Assembly (NCBI GenBank): GCA_037783415.1 | Contig: JAZGTN010000016.1 | Span: 4,461,001-4,525,000, forward strand | Origin: Leptasterias polaris | Lineage: Eukaryota; Echinodermata; Asteroidea; Forcipulatida; Asteriidae | Reading direction: 5' to 3' | Length of the DNA stretch: 64,000 nucleotides | Shown: positions 46,250 to 57,830 of the stretch, piece after piece | How the letters are laid out: every line of letters begins with the position of its first letter | Position numbering within the stretch: the first letter of the stretch is position 1 | Program-made: the position numbers and the translations under genes | Notes under the pieces: generated by a model | The model's input: the letters and a program-made list of their open reading frames with translations, nothing else | Told to the model about the DNA's origin: nothing | The model's database searches: none

Positions 46250-46680
46250 AGGTCCACACCTTGTAAAAGATTGGTTTTTATCAACTTAATACTTATTTAT
46301 AGGTAAAATTATAAAGAAAGATACAATTCAAGTTACAATTGACAGTTTCAGCTGAAGACAGAGTCTAATTGCTGAGAAAACAGCAAAAAAACTGTCACGG
46401 TATTTTCACAAGGGTGTCGAATCCATCCATGTTTAGCGAGTTGACAGGGAACCAACAGCATCACTGGTCGCAGCATTCCCGAACGGACACAAACCCTGAG
46501 AAATCTGAGATTTCTCAGACCAAAATTGTTTGGAGTATAAAATTGTCCAAACCATGTTACTTCAAAGGGAATAAGTGAATCCTTTCTCAAAATAATCTAT
46601 GTTATCAACAGCTGCAGTGCTTCTCACCAAGTAAGATGGTCATTCATTTTTGGAGTATTTACCAATCTGTGATCCAACCT
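46250..46680 (-). mobile_element. TTAA-type miniature element, family 4 (long form)
   Basis: TTAA at 46681-46684 adjoins the outer end, which reads AGGTTGGATC inward; the other end starts 'aggtccacacc'. Collinear with 24517-24959 on the opposite strand over its whole length. Centre holds the near-perfect palindrome 'ctgagaaatc-tga-gatttctcag' at 46496-46518. Confidence 0.7.
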
Positions 46681-46684
46681 TTAA

Positions 46685-47287
46685 CACTAGTTAGAAGTGA
46701 CATTTGAGGATACATGGATACAAAATTCCCATCTTCCATCTTTTTGGGGGGCATAAATCCGCGTACGCCTACCCAGCCCAGCTCTCACTAGCGTTGAGGT
46801 AAGTCTCTGAAGTACTCGCGCAGTAACCCGTCTTTTAAACCCGCTATGGCAGACATCTTTCAAGCTCAATGAATATGAAGTGGGAAAGTCTCACAGGGTA
46901 CTTCCCACCCTGTTACTACTACTGTTGACACGGCTCATTGAAAGAGATTGCTTGTCAACCTTGTTCCCATGGTGATTGACCTTGTGTGTTTGTATCACTC
47001 TACTTTGCACTGGCCAGGATAGTTTTTGCTGTAGACGGGGTACTAGACTGATTCCAAAGTGTTGTTTCTGGAATGTTGTTTGGGGGATAGATTGTTTTTT
47101 GTAAAAAATAACGTATCAATGCGCTTTACATTAGCCCTGGTCATTGGAACAATAACATTCCTGTAATCTTTCTCAACTCCCTGTGGAGTATACAGCCCCG
47201 GGCTTCTGTGGCGTTCAGATGGCTTTTTCAAACACAATCTCAACTTCTACCTTCGCAGGTACCCATTTAAACCCCTGGGTGAAGAGA
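46685..47287. other. No supported gene
   Basis: A perfect donor-like 'gag|gtaagt' at 46799 is not preceded by a convincing frame. Otherwise unrecognised. Confidence 0.45.
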
Positions 47288-47425
47288 AGCAATTAGAGTG
47301 AATTGTCTTGCTGAAGGACAAAAGCATCATAAACGGGATTCGAACCCACACTCAGATGACTTAACAACCAGAACTTGAATTTGATGCTCTAAACTGCCTG
47401 GCCATGACATCCTGCTGTTCTTTGA
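47288..47425 (-). mobile_element. tRNA-derived SINE, reverse strand
   Basis: Reverse strand reads 'gtgtgggttcgaatcccg' (B box) followed by 'gtccttcagcaagacaattc', a tail also seen in the next copy as 'gtccttaagcaagccactga'. A-box region near 47385-47405 is weak. Confidence 0.55.
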
Positions 47426-47434
47426 AGCTTGGCT

Positions 47435-47610
47435 TCCCCGAGTTGATCAATCTCAGAATCTGAGAATTTTGTTTCCTTTCACATTGTGGCTGAGCGGTCA
47501 AGCGCACTGGACTAAAAACTCTTGTGGTTCTGATCAGTAGAGTGAGGGTTCGAGTCCTGGTCTTGACACTTGTGTCCTTAAGCAAGCCACTGAACCGTTA
47601 CTGCTTTGTC
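47435..47610 (+). mobile_element. tRNA-derived SINE with Leu/Ser-like head
   Basis: 'gtggctgagcggtcaagcgc' is a good class II tRNA D-arm/A box, followed by a variable arm and B box 'gagggttcgagtcctgg', then the SINE tail 'gtccttaagcaagccactga' and 'cgcggatgagacg'. The acceptor stem is not complementary, so a SINE rather than a functional tRNA gene. Confidence 0.65.
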
Positions 47611-47644
47611 CCGCGGATGAGACGTAAATCCATAAAACAAAGTC

Positions 47645-47745
47645 TGTTTAAAAAGTTTCACTTGGTGTTGTCTTTCTCTGCCATGGACCTGGTTCGAATC
47701 CCATCCGGACTGGATAATTTAGTTTTCAGTCCCTACCTGTTGCTT
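47645..47745 (+). mobile_element. SINE fragment
   Basis: 'cacttggtgttgtctttct' and 'acctggttcgaatcccatcc' resemble the A- and B-box parts of the 35430 SINE. Confidence 0.45.
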
Positions 47746-49788
47746 GGATGTCCTGCACTTGGATGTCCTGAAATAAAACAACTACATGTACCAGTAACTG
47801 TTCAATGTTGTCCCAAAATGAGCATTTATTTCATCATCATTTTCACTGATTTTTATGTAACATTTTTTAATAACCACTGGAATATTAAGTACAAATACTT
47901 TCCAACGCGATAACAAACATCCCATGATGGACAACATCACTTAAAAGGTCTACCTCGTTTTTCTCTCCGCAAAAAACCCCACCAAGATATCAAAACATTT
48001 TTTTAAGAGAGAACCTCAGAGTTAACATTTCCCATCCACAAGCCAGAGCTGTCAATTTTTTTGACAAATGTATCAGAGTTTTATTTTCTTAAGTTTCCTG
48101 TGTGATTTAAAGGAATAACAAACCTCTCCTCACCACTAGGGATCTTTAACCTGATCGTTGTCAGAGACGTACATGTACTCAGTCTGGAGGCAGATATGCC
48201 TCCCTTGAGTAACAAAGCAAAGTCATCCCCCCTCTCGATGATAACTGACATCCACATCTTCTGTGTGTAGTTTCTTTTGACACTGCACCATTAGTGGTTT
48301 GCTACTCATGTCAGTTTTTAAGTCAACATGGCTTGTCAGAGTTAGCTTAGTTCATAATCATCAAAGTACCTCGTTTATGTTAGGCTGGGTGCCACTATCG
48401 ATGTTGAGGAAGTGTCTCCGTCTCTTAAGCTTGTGTGGCTTGCTCTCCACCGATTCCCCTCCCCCACCCCCTCCTCAACTTCGCTCCGCAAATGGACGCC
48501 GAAGCTTTACACAAACGCATTACGCTTGTCGCTTGAAATCCTTAAAGATGTACCCAACCAATATCTTTCTTAGAATGGATTATGGCGTGCTGTGTTTTGT
48601 TGATACAATGTTCCCTGGATCTACTTCCCAACTTTTCACTCCTCCAGCTGTGTTTTTAACTTTGTCTAGTAAAACAAATGTCATTTGGACTTTTGGATTT
48701 TTTGCATGATTAAAATAACAGTCTGATGGAATTTTGAAATCAAATTTAAAATTGCAAAGTTAGGTATATAGTTTTTTTTTGTACAGACATTTGTCTTTCC
48801 TTAAAAAACGAGTCTCTAAAAAAACATTTAATGTAAATATATTTGTCTAATGATAAATGAAATTAAGGGCATATATACTGAGAGTCAACTATTAAAAGGG
48901 GTTGGAGCTTTGTAAAGCAAAACTTAGTTTGTGGAGCAGTTTTATTTGGGAACAAATTTTTCAATAACTTTCTTAAAACAAAACTTTAAGCAGTTTTTTT
49001 TTAGTGTCCAGTTCTACATGCCCTCGTGTAGAGTACACAATATACATATTGACTTCCGATCATGAAAACTCGAGACTTTCAGCTAGACAGAGATCTTGAA
49101 ATGTCACCTGTGCCCGAGGGCTCTCTTACATTCAGATACTCGGCAAAGGGTGGCTGCTAAAAAGCCCCAAACTCCTTGGAATTTCAGATTTGTTCGGGCT
49201 GTCCGAAGAAAATCTATAACTCCGCTTCTTTTCCTTCAATAAAAGATACATGGCAATAAAAACAAAATGAGTGGACACGATTCACTTGACCTGAACAGCC
49301 AAATAAATAAATAAACATTGCCTCACGAATGTGTAAGCTGAAAAAGTTAACAGGGCACCTGGATGGAAATCCGTTTCTATTATGCAAGATTTATTTTGAT
49401 GTAGCCGAATTGTTTGGAAGCGCAACGGTGACATACATTTAGCCGACCAAAATGTAACCCAGTTGTTGGTTCGGTTAGGCTTGGTTTGAAGTCAGTGGAT
49501 TTTACAAAATAAAAAAAATCATCTACTGTATTCTTTTAAAAAAAAGACTAAATCTGAAAAAAAGCTTTAACTACTTTGTTTCATTTAAAGTACAAATAAA
49601 ATAAAGGTTGTATATTTTGGTAGCAAAACATTAATTTTCAAAGGTTGTACCTGTCTTTGGAATACCGACCCAGATCTCAGAGCTGCCGGAAATTGTTCCA
49701 GTTAGTTAATTTTTACTGTCAGGGTTGCTAATTTATGCCCCAGTTGTTGTTGAGTTGTTGTTCAATTGTCAATGTTTTTCCCTTCCCT
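47746..49788. other. No supported gene
   Basis: Two kilobases. The 136-codon forward frame at 48299-48709 is among the longest in the window but has a poly-proline stretch from a C-rich run and no domain. Remaining sequence is AT-rich with short A/T runs. Confidence 0.45.
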
Positions 49789-49924
49789 TTAAAGCACATT
49801 GTCAAAGCCCAGTATCCACACTTGATGTGACCCAACATATACATGAAATAACAAACCTGTGAAAGTTTAAGCTCAATTGGTCTTTGGAGTCACATAAAAA
49901 AAAAAATGAATACATTGAGTTTTT

Positions 49925-50882
49925 GATTTGTGAAATTAAATTGTACACAAATTTTACACTGAACTGCAGGCCCAAGGCGAGCGATTTTAGCATCGGCCAG
50001 TTAGTTCATGACGGGATAAGTCCAGTGGATTTGTGTTTGTGTTCAAATGTTGACTTTCAGTCTGATAGATATAATTATGTTTATCATGGAAGAATATTTG
50101 CCCATAATAAAAATGAGATCAACCTTTTGTCAGTGCTTTTTTCATTTTCAAACAATTCAATTGTTAATCTGCGGAGGATTTTGTTTTACTTTGCACAAAT
50201 GAGAAACATCTTCTCTAAGTGTGTTTTCGATTCCAAACAGTTCAATTGTTAACATTTGTAAAATTATAATTTCAATTCTGGTCTTGTAAACAACAATCTG
50301 GTCCACTTTTCCATTCTTCATTCGCGAAGCTGCTGTAATCTGTCCTCTTATGACATTTCTCCGCCTCCTTAAGGATCATTGTTTAAATCACACAGTGCAT
50401 TAGATGTTCAATTTGGTTGCATGCAGGTCATGAACTAGCCCCTGTTTGGTTTCTCCATATTGTTGTTTCTGTGTTCATTGTGTTTGTTGGTCATGCGTGG
50501 GGCAGCATGCTTCCGAGCAACAGTAATTTAGTTGTCCTTCCCATTTGGTTTTGTTCCCCTCCTGCATGCTCTGCCCTCAGTCGCCCTCATATATTTTTTA
50601 AATTTTTTGTTTTTGCTTTTATTTTCTTATTTATTTAATTAAATTTAATTTATTAATTAAATTTAAATTTAATTTTTTTAATTTTGTATTTATTTTCCTT
50701 ATTAGGCCTACTTGCTTTTTTTATAACTGTTTTTCCGTTTATGTTCTTTCTTGTGCTATTGTAACTTTGGTTTGTTGTTTGTTTTGGTCGAATAAATAAT
50801 AATAATAAATAATAATAATAAATATTTTGAGCTGCAAGTCCTGTGGTCTTGTGGTTTTTTACCCGCAATTCAAGCCCTGAAT
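49925..50882 (+). repeat. Dispersed repeat B, inserted in family 3 and itself interrupted
   Basis: Left piece to about 50305 has 'aatgttgactttcagtctga' and 'caattctggtcttgtaaac'; right piece from about 50822 has 'attttgagctgcaagtcctg' and 'gtggtcttgtggttttt'. In the uninterrupted copy at 875-1330 these landmarks adjoin. Confidence 0.6.
50306..50821 (+). mobile_element. Putative LINE 3' end with microsatellite tail, inserted in repeat B
   Basis: Foreign block at the expected junction of repeat B, ending in an (AAT/AAAT)n tail at about 50789-50821, as produced by target-primed reverse transcription of 5'-truncated non-LTR elements. AT-rich 50600-50700. No reverse-transcriptase frame remains, so the class is inferred only from tail and position. 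Confidence 0.4.
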
Positions 50883-51031
50883 TGTTTCACTCATTTCTCA
50901 AAAACTAGCATTTCAAACAAAAGAAAATTAAAGGGAAGTTTGCCATAATCATCTTTATACAATGTTACTTTTGTGCAAATCTATGAACATTTATATTTTC
51001 ACTCTTGCAATGCAATATGCACACCCTTTAA

Positions 51032-51374
51032 CTATTACTGACCCCTGACCTGCCTGGTTCTTATTTATCCTCGGATCTCCCAGGCTACCAGTTCCAATGA
51101 TCGACGACCAAATGTAAATTTGCACATCTGTATATAGCTCCATTCCAGCAAGAACTTGTCAATAAACCCTGTTTCCCCCCCCCCCCCCTTTTTCATATAT
51201 GAACTCTGTCTGTTTCAGTCACTACGGCGCAGAGTGGGAAGTCTGTGCTCAATGTTTGATGTTGTAATTCCTTTGCTGTCGATTGCCTTTATTTGCCAAT
51301 TGCTAGATTGTGATTTTCTCATTTGTTTGTACAAATTGAAAGACGTTATTTTTTTTGGAAGGGAAAAATAGCAA
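51032..51374. other. Spacer with C14 tract
   Basis: C14 at 51175-51188; nothing else recognised. Confidence 0.5.
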
Positions 51375-51500
51375 TGATTTATGTGTGTAGTGTTGCAAAA
51401 TACTTACCAACCAAAATGACCAACTGTATAAATGCAGACAATATTAGTGGCCTGAGGTTTTTCGAAGGCTAAGTACCTTTGACAAAAAAACATCAAAACT
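51375..51500 (+). repeat. Dispersed repeat D, short copy
   Basis: 'aaaatacttaccaaccaaaa', 'tgtataaatgcagacaat' and 'agtggcctgaggtttttcg' then 'gaaggctaa'. Confidence 0.55.
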
Positions 51501-51854
51501 TCAAATATTTCTTTAAAGGAATTCAACCAAGTCTCCTCTTTTCAGCTTTATTAAATCAAGATTTTTCTAAATGTGAAAAATCTGCTGCATGGAATATATT
51601 GAAAGATTATGTTTTTAAATAACATAAATAAAGATTAGATAAATACATGCAGTGCATTTGATACCAGTGCATATTTGTTTTTGTAGGCATTTTTATTGTT
51701 TGCAGGCAAGATAATTAACACCCTCTGTATAATGGCGGTATATATGTACAGAAGAAGAAAATAATGACTATTTAAAACATTGAAATATTTGTAAGTTAGT
51801 GAAGTGGTTGATTTTTGTACAAACAATGATAAGGGAGGATGTAAACTAGAACTA
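51501..51854. other. No gene or recognised repeat
   Basis: AT-rich. Confidence 0.45.
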
Positions 51855-52285
51855 GGGTGTTTTTTAGAGACTACTTGTTGAAGTAGTTGCTACTACATTG
51901 TAGGCCTGGGCTAGCGTTGAAGTCGCTACTATTGATTCCTATGTCTAGTCACGTCTGCCGCTTTTCAACTACCCGAAAAAATAGTTGCTACTAGTGACGA
52001 AGTCGCAACTAATTGAAGTGCGACTAGTCGGATAGTGAATTTCACTAGGCGCCCAGGCCAAATTGTCATTGTCTTGTCTGCTCTGATATATTGTTGCATC
52101 AAAAGAGTTGCTACTGCAATGCATCCATTGCAATGCATACTTCAGACTGAGTTTTACCATCTTGGGCTTTCGGTAATCCACAATCTTTGGTTTTGGAGGT
52201 AGTCACAACTAGCGTCAAAGTGGCTACTAATTGAAGCGTGACTAGTCAGGTAGTGAATTTCACTAGTCATCCACGCCTACAAAAA
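51855..52285. repeat. Duplicated 'gactagtc' element with inverted ends
   Basis: A block at about 51900-52060 starts 'gtaggcctgggc' and ends 'gcgcccaggcc', forming short inverted ends. Its right half ('aactaattgaagtgcgacta', 'gatagtgaatttcactag') recurs at 52215-52275. Possibly a small hAT-like element plus a partial second copy; no target duplication resolved. Confidence 0.45.
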
Positions 52286-52625
52286 TGTAGCTACATGTAC
52301 CAACATTGTTGAAAACATTCAGATTTAATTAATTGGCAAACATTAACAAATCCAAGCCTTGTCTTTATGTTTTGTATCATTATCCTGTTTCATATTTGGC
52401 TAGTGGTTTACTTCATAAGCAAAAAAAGGAAAAATTTAATAAAATGTAAATAATGGATTTAAAATTAAAATAACAGATGGCCATCAGGTTAAAACTGCCT
52501 TGGTGTAAAGCCAAAGCTCAAGTATAAATTGTTTTCCCAGAAATTGATTTACTTGGTAACATCCTAAATAAAGAAAAAATAAGTGATATTCTTACAAGTT
52601 AAACATTGACTTCAGCTTTCTGATT
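52286..52625. other. No gene or recognised repeat
   Basis: AT-rich. Confidence 0.45.
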
Positions 52626-52629
52626 TTAA

Positions 52630-53645
52630 AGGCAGTGTACACTTTTGGTAATTGTCAAAGACCAGTATTCTCACTTGGTGTATTCCAATATATGCATAAA
52701 ATAACAAACCTGTGAAAATTTGGGCCCAATTGGTCATCGAAGTAGCAAGAAAATAATTACAGTAAAAACACCCTTCTTGTAAGGAATTCTGTGCTTTCAG
52801 ATGCCTCTGGGGTGAAAAATTACCTCTTTCTCTTAAACTACATTACTTCAAAGACATTACTTTATAACATCAAAAGCTCTCCTGTGCTCTTTACCAAATT
52901 AAGTTTTTATCGTCATTTATTTTTGTTATAGACTGTGCAAGTCTCGCGCGTATCCGAACGAGAAAACACGTCAAACGAAGAACATTTTTATTTCTGAAAT
53001 TAAATCTTTGTTTTAAATTATATCTCATGACAAAATCTGAACAACAAAAATTAATCATTACAATTTTATGAAAAGGTTTAACTTTAGCTTTTGAAAAAAA
53101 AATCACAATAGTGTGTATATTATTATTGAAAACAAATTAAAACTCTGGGACAAGGATGCCTATTTGATGTTAACTTTTTAGAAACCCCTTACGCGGATTC
53201 GTGAAGGTCAAACGGGTCAAATGGACCCGTATCGCAGTTTAAAGAGGATGCTGACACCTCAACAACCATAGACTGCAATGAAAAGGGTTTGCTTTGCAAT
53301 TACAGCATCTGGCGATTATAATTGCGCATCCAAAACAAGCGTTTACGTAAGTTTTATGATCGGAGGCGAGCACAAAATTCCTAATTTTTTGCAATAACCG
53401 GAAGCTGAGGTCAAGTTTAATTCTTGGGTTTTCTTCGTTATATTGTTGAATTGGTTTTACTTTCATATTTTGTTATCACTTAGTATTACATTTCAACAAC
53501 ATGTATACTTTTCTAGGTCATAACCTACGTATAAACTAAAATAATTGACGAAACAAAGTCTCGCCCACGTAAAACTCCATATGGTTGGGACCACTATGGT
53601 CCCGGAAGTTCGACTTGCACAGCCTATTACCAAAGGTGTACCCTC
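52630..53645 (+). mobile_element. Miniature element, family 1, split by a TA-flanked insertion
   Basis: TTAA at 52626-52629, then AGGCAGTGTACACTTTTGGT; core 'aacaaacctgtgaaaatttg' at 52703. The element is interrupted at 52931 and resumes at 53627 with 'ttaccaaaggtgtacc', the complementary end; its outermost bases are diverged. Confidence 0.7.
52931..53624. mobile_element. 694-bp TA-flanked non-autonomous element
   Basis: TA at 52929-52930 and 53625-53626; inverted ends GACTGTGCAAGTC and GGCTGTGCAAGTC (12 of 13 match). Its insertion into a family 1 element confirms both boundaries independently. Interior includes 'aacgggtcaaatggacccgt' (about 53210), an inverted motif, and no transposase frame. 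TA target suggests the Tc1/mariner group. Confidence 0.8.
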
Positions 53646-54447
53646 AGGTTTTGATCAAATCAGATGATTTTGTTTTTCCTGTTTTAGACGTCACCTTCCA
53701 GTGACATCACAAGAATTATTTCTTTTTTGAGTGTTTCTGAGAAAAATGGATACACAACGTTTCGGACAGTACGTCAGAAGTAGATTTTTATTTGATTAAC
53801 AAGTTCATAATTCGATATTAAAATCTTTATGAAACGACTACTACGTTCTCTGTAAGGAAGCTGGTCATTGATCACAATTAATTGTTTTTTTCCTCTGGCT
53901 TTTTTCTTTGCTAATAAAATTTTAGTAGTTTTTTGGGGTCTTTCCCGTATCCCAGGCTCTCAGCTTGTCTGTTTATTTTGCAACCTTGTCAGTTTCACTC
54001 TTGCTGTCACACCATGGGGCAATTTCATAAAGACTACATGTAAGTAGGCGTTTTGTGCTTTTTAAGCGGTCAATAGCTCAGTTCCGATGCATATCGATAT
54101 AACAAAGCACAACAAGAATTTTTAAGCAAAACTTCCTTTACAAAACTAGAGTGTTTTCTTGAAAATGTGATCACCTGACTTGATGAAATTTTCACAGTTG
54201 GTTAGATGATATGTTTATAGACCCCCTGCATATGACATCACACTTTCAAACAGTGCCCTCATTGAGGCAAAAGGAGGCAGATCATTGGGCGACAGCTGCT
54301 CTTGGTGCGTACAAATTTGTGCATGACCTCAGCGTACCAGCAGCGTTGCGGGTCATGCAAGAGGTCTATTGAGAACTACATGTATGGGATAGGAACAATT
54401 GGTTCTTGCAAAAGCTAGTCATGTGGGTTAAATCACTGACAACTTCA
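53646..54447. other. Unassigned; isolated MITE core at 54184
   Basis: 'gatgaaattttcacagttgg' at 54183-54202 is the reverse-oriented TTAA-element core without recognisable ends. No gene supported. Confidence 0.4.
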
Positions 54448-54640
54448 GGCCTGGAATTTCATCTTTGAGAGGGCAAGGTCATTTGTTTTTACAAAGGGCA
54501 CTTCCATTGGAAAATCTTAAAAGTCAACTGGAAACTTCAAAAGAAGGGGCACCAAGGCCATGGCTCAATTTCATTGAACTGCAAAGCAGAAAACATTGTT
54601 CACACAATGCAAAAATAAGAAGGATACCAGTCAAAGGTGC
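54448..54640 (+). repeat. Dispersed repeat C copy
   Basis: 'caggcctggaatttcatctt', 'gagagggcaaggtcattt', 'aaagggcacttcc' and 'ggggcaccaaggccat'. Confidence 0.6.
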
Positions 54641-56104
54641 TACTTGGCATTTTAGCTAGTAACTTTTTTCTGGTAAGCATAATTCTGTCCCGCTTAGCTA
54701 GTTTTTGTGATTTAGTAGCTCTTTAAAATTGGCCTCTGTGGTGCATGTGTAATTCCAGGCCTGATAGTTCCATATCAAGCAAGATCTCAAGATGCATTCC
54801 AACACACACACACACACACCCCATCATCGTCTGCTCGGGCCTGGCCTGGAAACGAAGACATCACTTTGCCATCAACCCCTCCGATAATGACAAGCCATCA
54901 GTTGTTCTCCTACAACCCAATGAATGCATCATTACCAGACCATAGTTACTAGACAAGTATCTCAGCTATCATTGCTCATCAATCTTCCACCCCCCCCCCC
55001 CCCCAACTGTGATTGCGGTAACGGGGATTGCGGTAGTGACAGATTCATCCATAGGTCCTGCAGTGGGGGAGCAGTGGTAATTACGGCTATCATTTCACTC
55101 CTATCCTGTCCACACCGTTATTGTTGATTGGAGATCACAAAAGAGGAGAGTGGCTTGTTGTACCATGGAGGTAGAATTGGTTGTACCAGGTACTTGTTAG
55201 TTTTTCCATACCTGGAGTTTTTCCATATTCTGAAAATCTGTGAATTTTCAACTGGATAGTCAGGGGTCATTAATCATTTGGGAGGCTAGTCCTCACTTGC
55301 AGCTGAGAAGCTGCATTGTTGAAGGATGCGGCTACAAGGTTTTTGAGCCGCAGATTTTGTTAAGAAGAAAAAAATACTTCAACTATTTTGTGTGGCATTT
55401 TTTTCCCTTCTGATTTTGCATGTCAGTAGACCGAGACAAGCCTAGAAAACCTGTAGGGAGAAATCACATACACACAGACTATTATGCAAATTACAGCCGC
55501 GTCATGCTGGAAAACTGGATGCAACGAAAACAGTTGAACTGGTTTTTTTCTTTTCTTATCTGCATGTAAGTGGAAAATCCTCAGGGGGGAATTGAACTCC
55601 TTGAAAATTATGCGAATATGATGATTGGAATCCGAATTTGATGGTAATCGGGGCGGTTTAACAACTTATCCCGGCTTTACTAGTTAGTTACAGTTAGACT
55701 TTACTAGTGGGTAGATTCTTTCCCCCCGGGAATGGGAAGTTATTATAAAATCTTCCGAGGGTAGATAAGGTGGATGACATTTTTATGAAATGGATTTACC
55801 CCAAAATCGTTAGAGAAATATTTGCGGTACTCGCTTCAAAGGAAAGGAGTAGGCGAAAAATTTTGTTTGAAAAAATTTGTTGAAGTCAATTTGTAGTACA
55901 TGTTTAAAAACATTGCATTTAAATCGATGTCAGACCTACTGTCAGTACCAGCATTTTTTTAAATTACAAGTTACCACTGTATGTAATATGTATTAACTTA
56001 AAAACATACATTATTTTCATGAACTAGAATATTGCAATCATTTAAAATAGTTTTGTAAGTTTGTTTTATTTTTTTTGCTAATTGAATTTTTTTGCTCAAG
56101 ATTT
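54641..56104. other. No gene; C15 and (CA)n
   Basis: (CA)n at 54803-54819 and C15 at 54990-55004. No supported exon. Confidence 0.45.
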
Positions 56105-56365
56105 TTTTCTTGTGTCAGGATTTTCTCCAAATCTCCTTTGACATTAATTTTTTTTTTTTTTAAGAAGTAAAGCAGTCACCAAAGGGAGAAAGAAATAGTC
56201 CATATTGTGTCCAAACCTGTAATTTTGCATTTCTGGTGATTCACAGAAGAGTCTGTTAAACCTCCTGAATTGTAACATCTGGGAGTCTAGAATAAGGGAC
56301 GACCTGCAAGCCATTTTCAGGAATATTCACAGATCAAATCTCGTCCCTGTAAATATGTTGAGGGA
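56105..56365 (+). repeat. Dispersed repeat E copy
   Basis: 'gtcaccaaagggagaaag', 'ttgtgtccaaacctgtaatt', 'aacctcctgaattgtaacat', 'aagccattttcaggaatatt', 'caaatctcgtccctgtaa'. Includes a T14 run at about 56148-56161. Confidence 0.65.
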
Positions 56366-57739
56366 AAAGAATTCTTGTGTCCATTTAAATCTCCTCGTTT
56401 TTTCATTTTCCCTGAAGTGTATTACTATTATATATTGAAGTATTCGAAGGCTATGCACAAGGCACGTTATTTATGCATTATTATGATAAGTGGTATTATT
56501 CAAAATAATTTCCAGAATTGAAAAAAAATCACCTTGGAATAACCGCTTTAAGTGTACTTAACATTTGTGGAAACGATAATTGGAAAGATTATTCTAGGCT
56601 AAGGCTATGTGTATTGACCTTTACATGTAGCTTTGGCGTGACTAGATCACTTCTAACATGTGCAATATGTATTGTTCTACATGGATGTTTAATTTCTAAA
56701 TCCTACAAGCTTTGGCTGGCAACTTTTATAAATACAGGTTTGTATCATTTGTAAATACATGTAACCTATTTTCAGTAGAAAGTTAGCAAACTTTGTCAAA
56801 TTTTCTGAAAGTTAGTTTGATAATTAAACAAACAAAATAATTAACTGTAAAATGAACTAGTTCAAAGATAATGGTCTGTTTAAAAAAGAAAGTTAGACGT
56901 CAGTATCGGTGATGGTATTTGTTTTTTTAAATTTAGGTAAAAATTCCCTTTCTCAAATTGAAACTAAAATTTGTTTCAGTGCTCCGTAAAAGACAATGTG
57001 CAGGTTTGGTAATTACCAGAATCAGTTCTGAAAGCTCACTGATTTTAAATTTCATAATGTACCAAACCGCCAGAGAAATGTTTCTGTCTGAAACACTCTA
57101 AAACTTATTGCTAAATTCAACACCATATGTTTCAAGTTTCACTTTGACAGAGTATTACCTAAAATGGCATTTTACACAATTTTCACATGAAATGTTTCCC
57201 TCTCTTTAATGAGGACATTATCTGTTCAAAAAATGAGTTCATCACAAAACTGAATTCCACCTTGGTAATTTATGTACACATAGATCAAACTTTTGACCTT
57301 TTTGTTCCTGCTGCACGGTATGCAGCAATATTATTCCATATCACAATCTTACAGAGAAGGTGGTGGGGGGGTGGGGGGGGGGGGGGGGTAGGTGAACACT
57401 CGATTCTCATCATAGTTAAACCCTGAAAGAACAACAAGCCCTGTTTTTCTTGAACTGGCCGTCTGGTTTTCAGTTACCACTCACCTGTGTAAATGGTTCT
57501 TAAGTAGCTCTACCATCAGGCGAACAGTTGGGGATTTGACGCAGTAAGCATTTTGTTGGGTTGGCAATTCACAGTCCGGGAAACATAAACAAGACGCCCT
57601 GGCAAAAACTGCGTTCTTTTTCTGTTCTTCTGTCTGTGTTTAGATCGATGCTTGCAGATGTTTAAGTTCAATTGGTAATTTATTCATTTTCTAAAATGCA
57701 TGTTGTAGTGGCTAAAGGAGTGGTAATATTTAGGTACAC
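56366..57739. other. No gene; G16 tract; MITE-like scrap
   Basis: G16 at 57373-57388. At about 57004-57050, 'aggtttggtaattaccag' and 'tctgaaagctcactgatttt' resemble ends of family 1/2 miniature elements but the element cannot be delimited. Confidence 0.4.
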
Positions 57740-57830
57740 CTGTAGGGGAGATGCACCAGTTAATTCATCCTGGTTTTCTTTTCAGAAAGAGGCGAATGAG
57801 GGCCTTTTAATTTTGTTTAAAAATTGTCTT
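57740..57830. mobile_element. Fragment of the Harbinger-like miniature element
   Basis: 'caccagttaattcatcctgg' and 'gaatgagggccttttaattt' parallel 'taccagttgatcgtcctga' and 'gatgagggcctttttatttt' at 33758-33815. Confidence 0.45.

Larger units (their letters stand above)
49793..51027 (+). mobile_element. TTAA miniature element, family 3, carrying nested insertions
   Basis: TTAA at 49789-49792 and 51028-51031. Left part holds the core 'aacaaacctgtgaaagttt' (49850) and 'tacattgagttttt'; right part resumes at about 50883 with 'tttcactcatttctcaaaaa' and ends 'gcacaccct', matching 5744-6098. The intervening ~950 bp is repeat B, itself interrupted. Confidence 0.65.

Noticed and set aside
46741..46805. 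Perfect donor-like GAG|GTAAGT at 46799
   Set aside because: No open frame or start upstream that continues convincingly to the site.
48299..48709. 136-codon forward frame
   Set aside because: No domain, a proline run from a C-rich tract, no splice or start context, and no related frame elsewhere.
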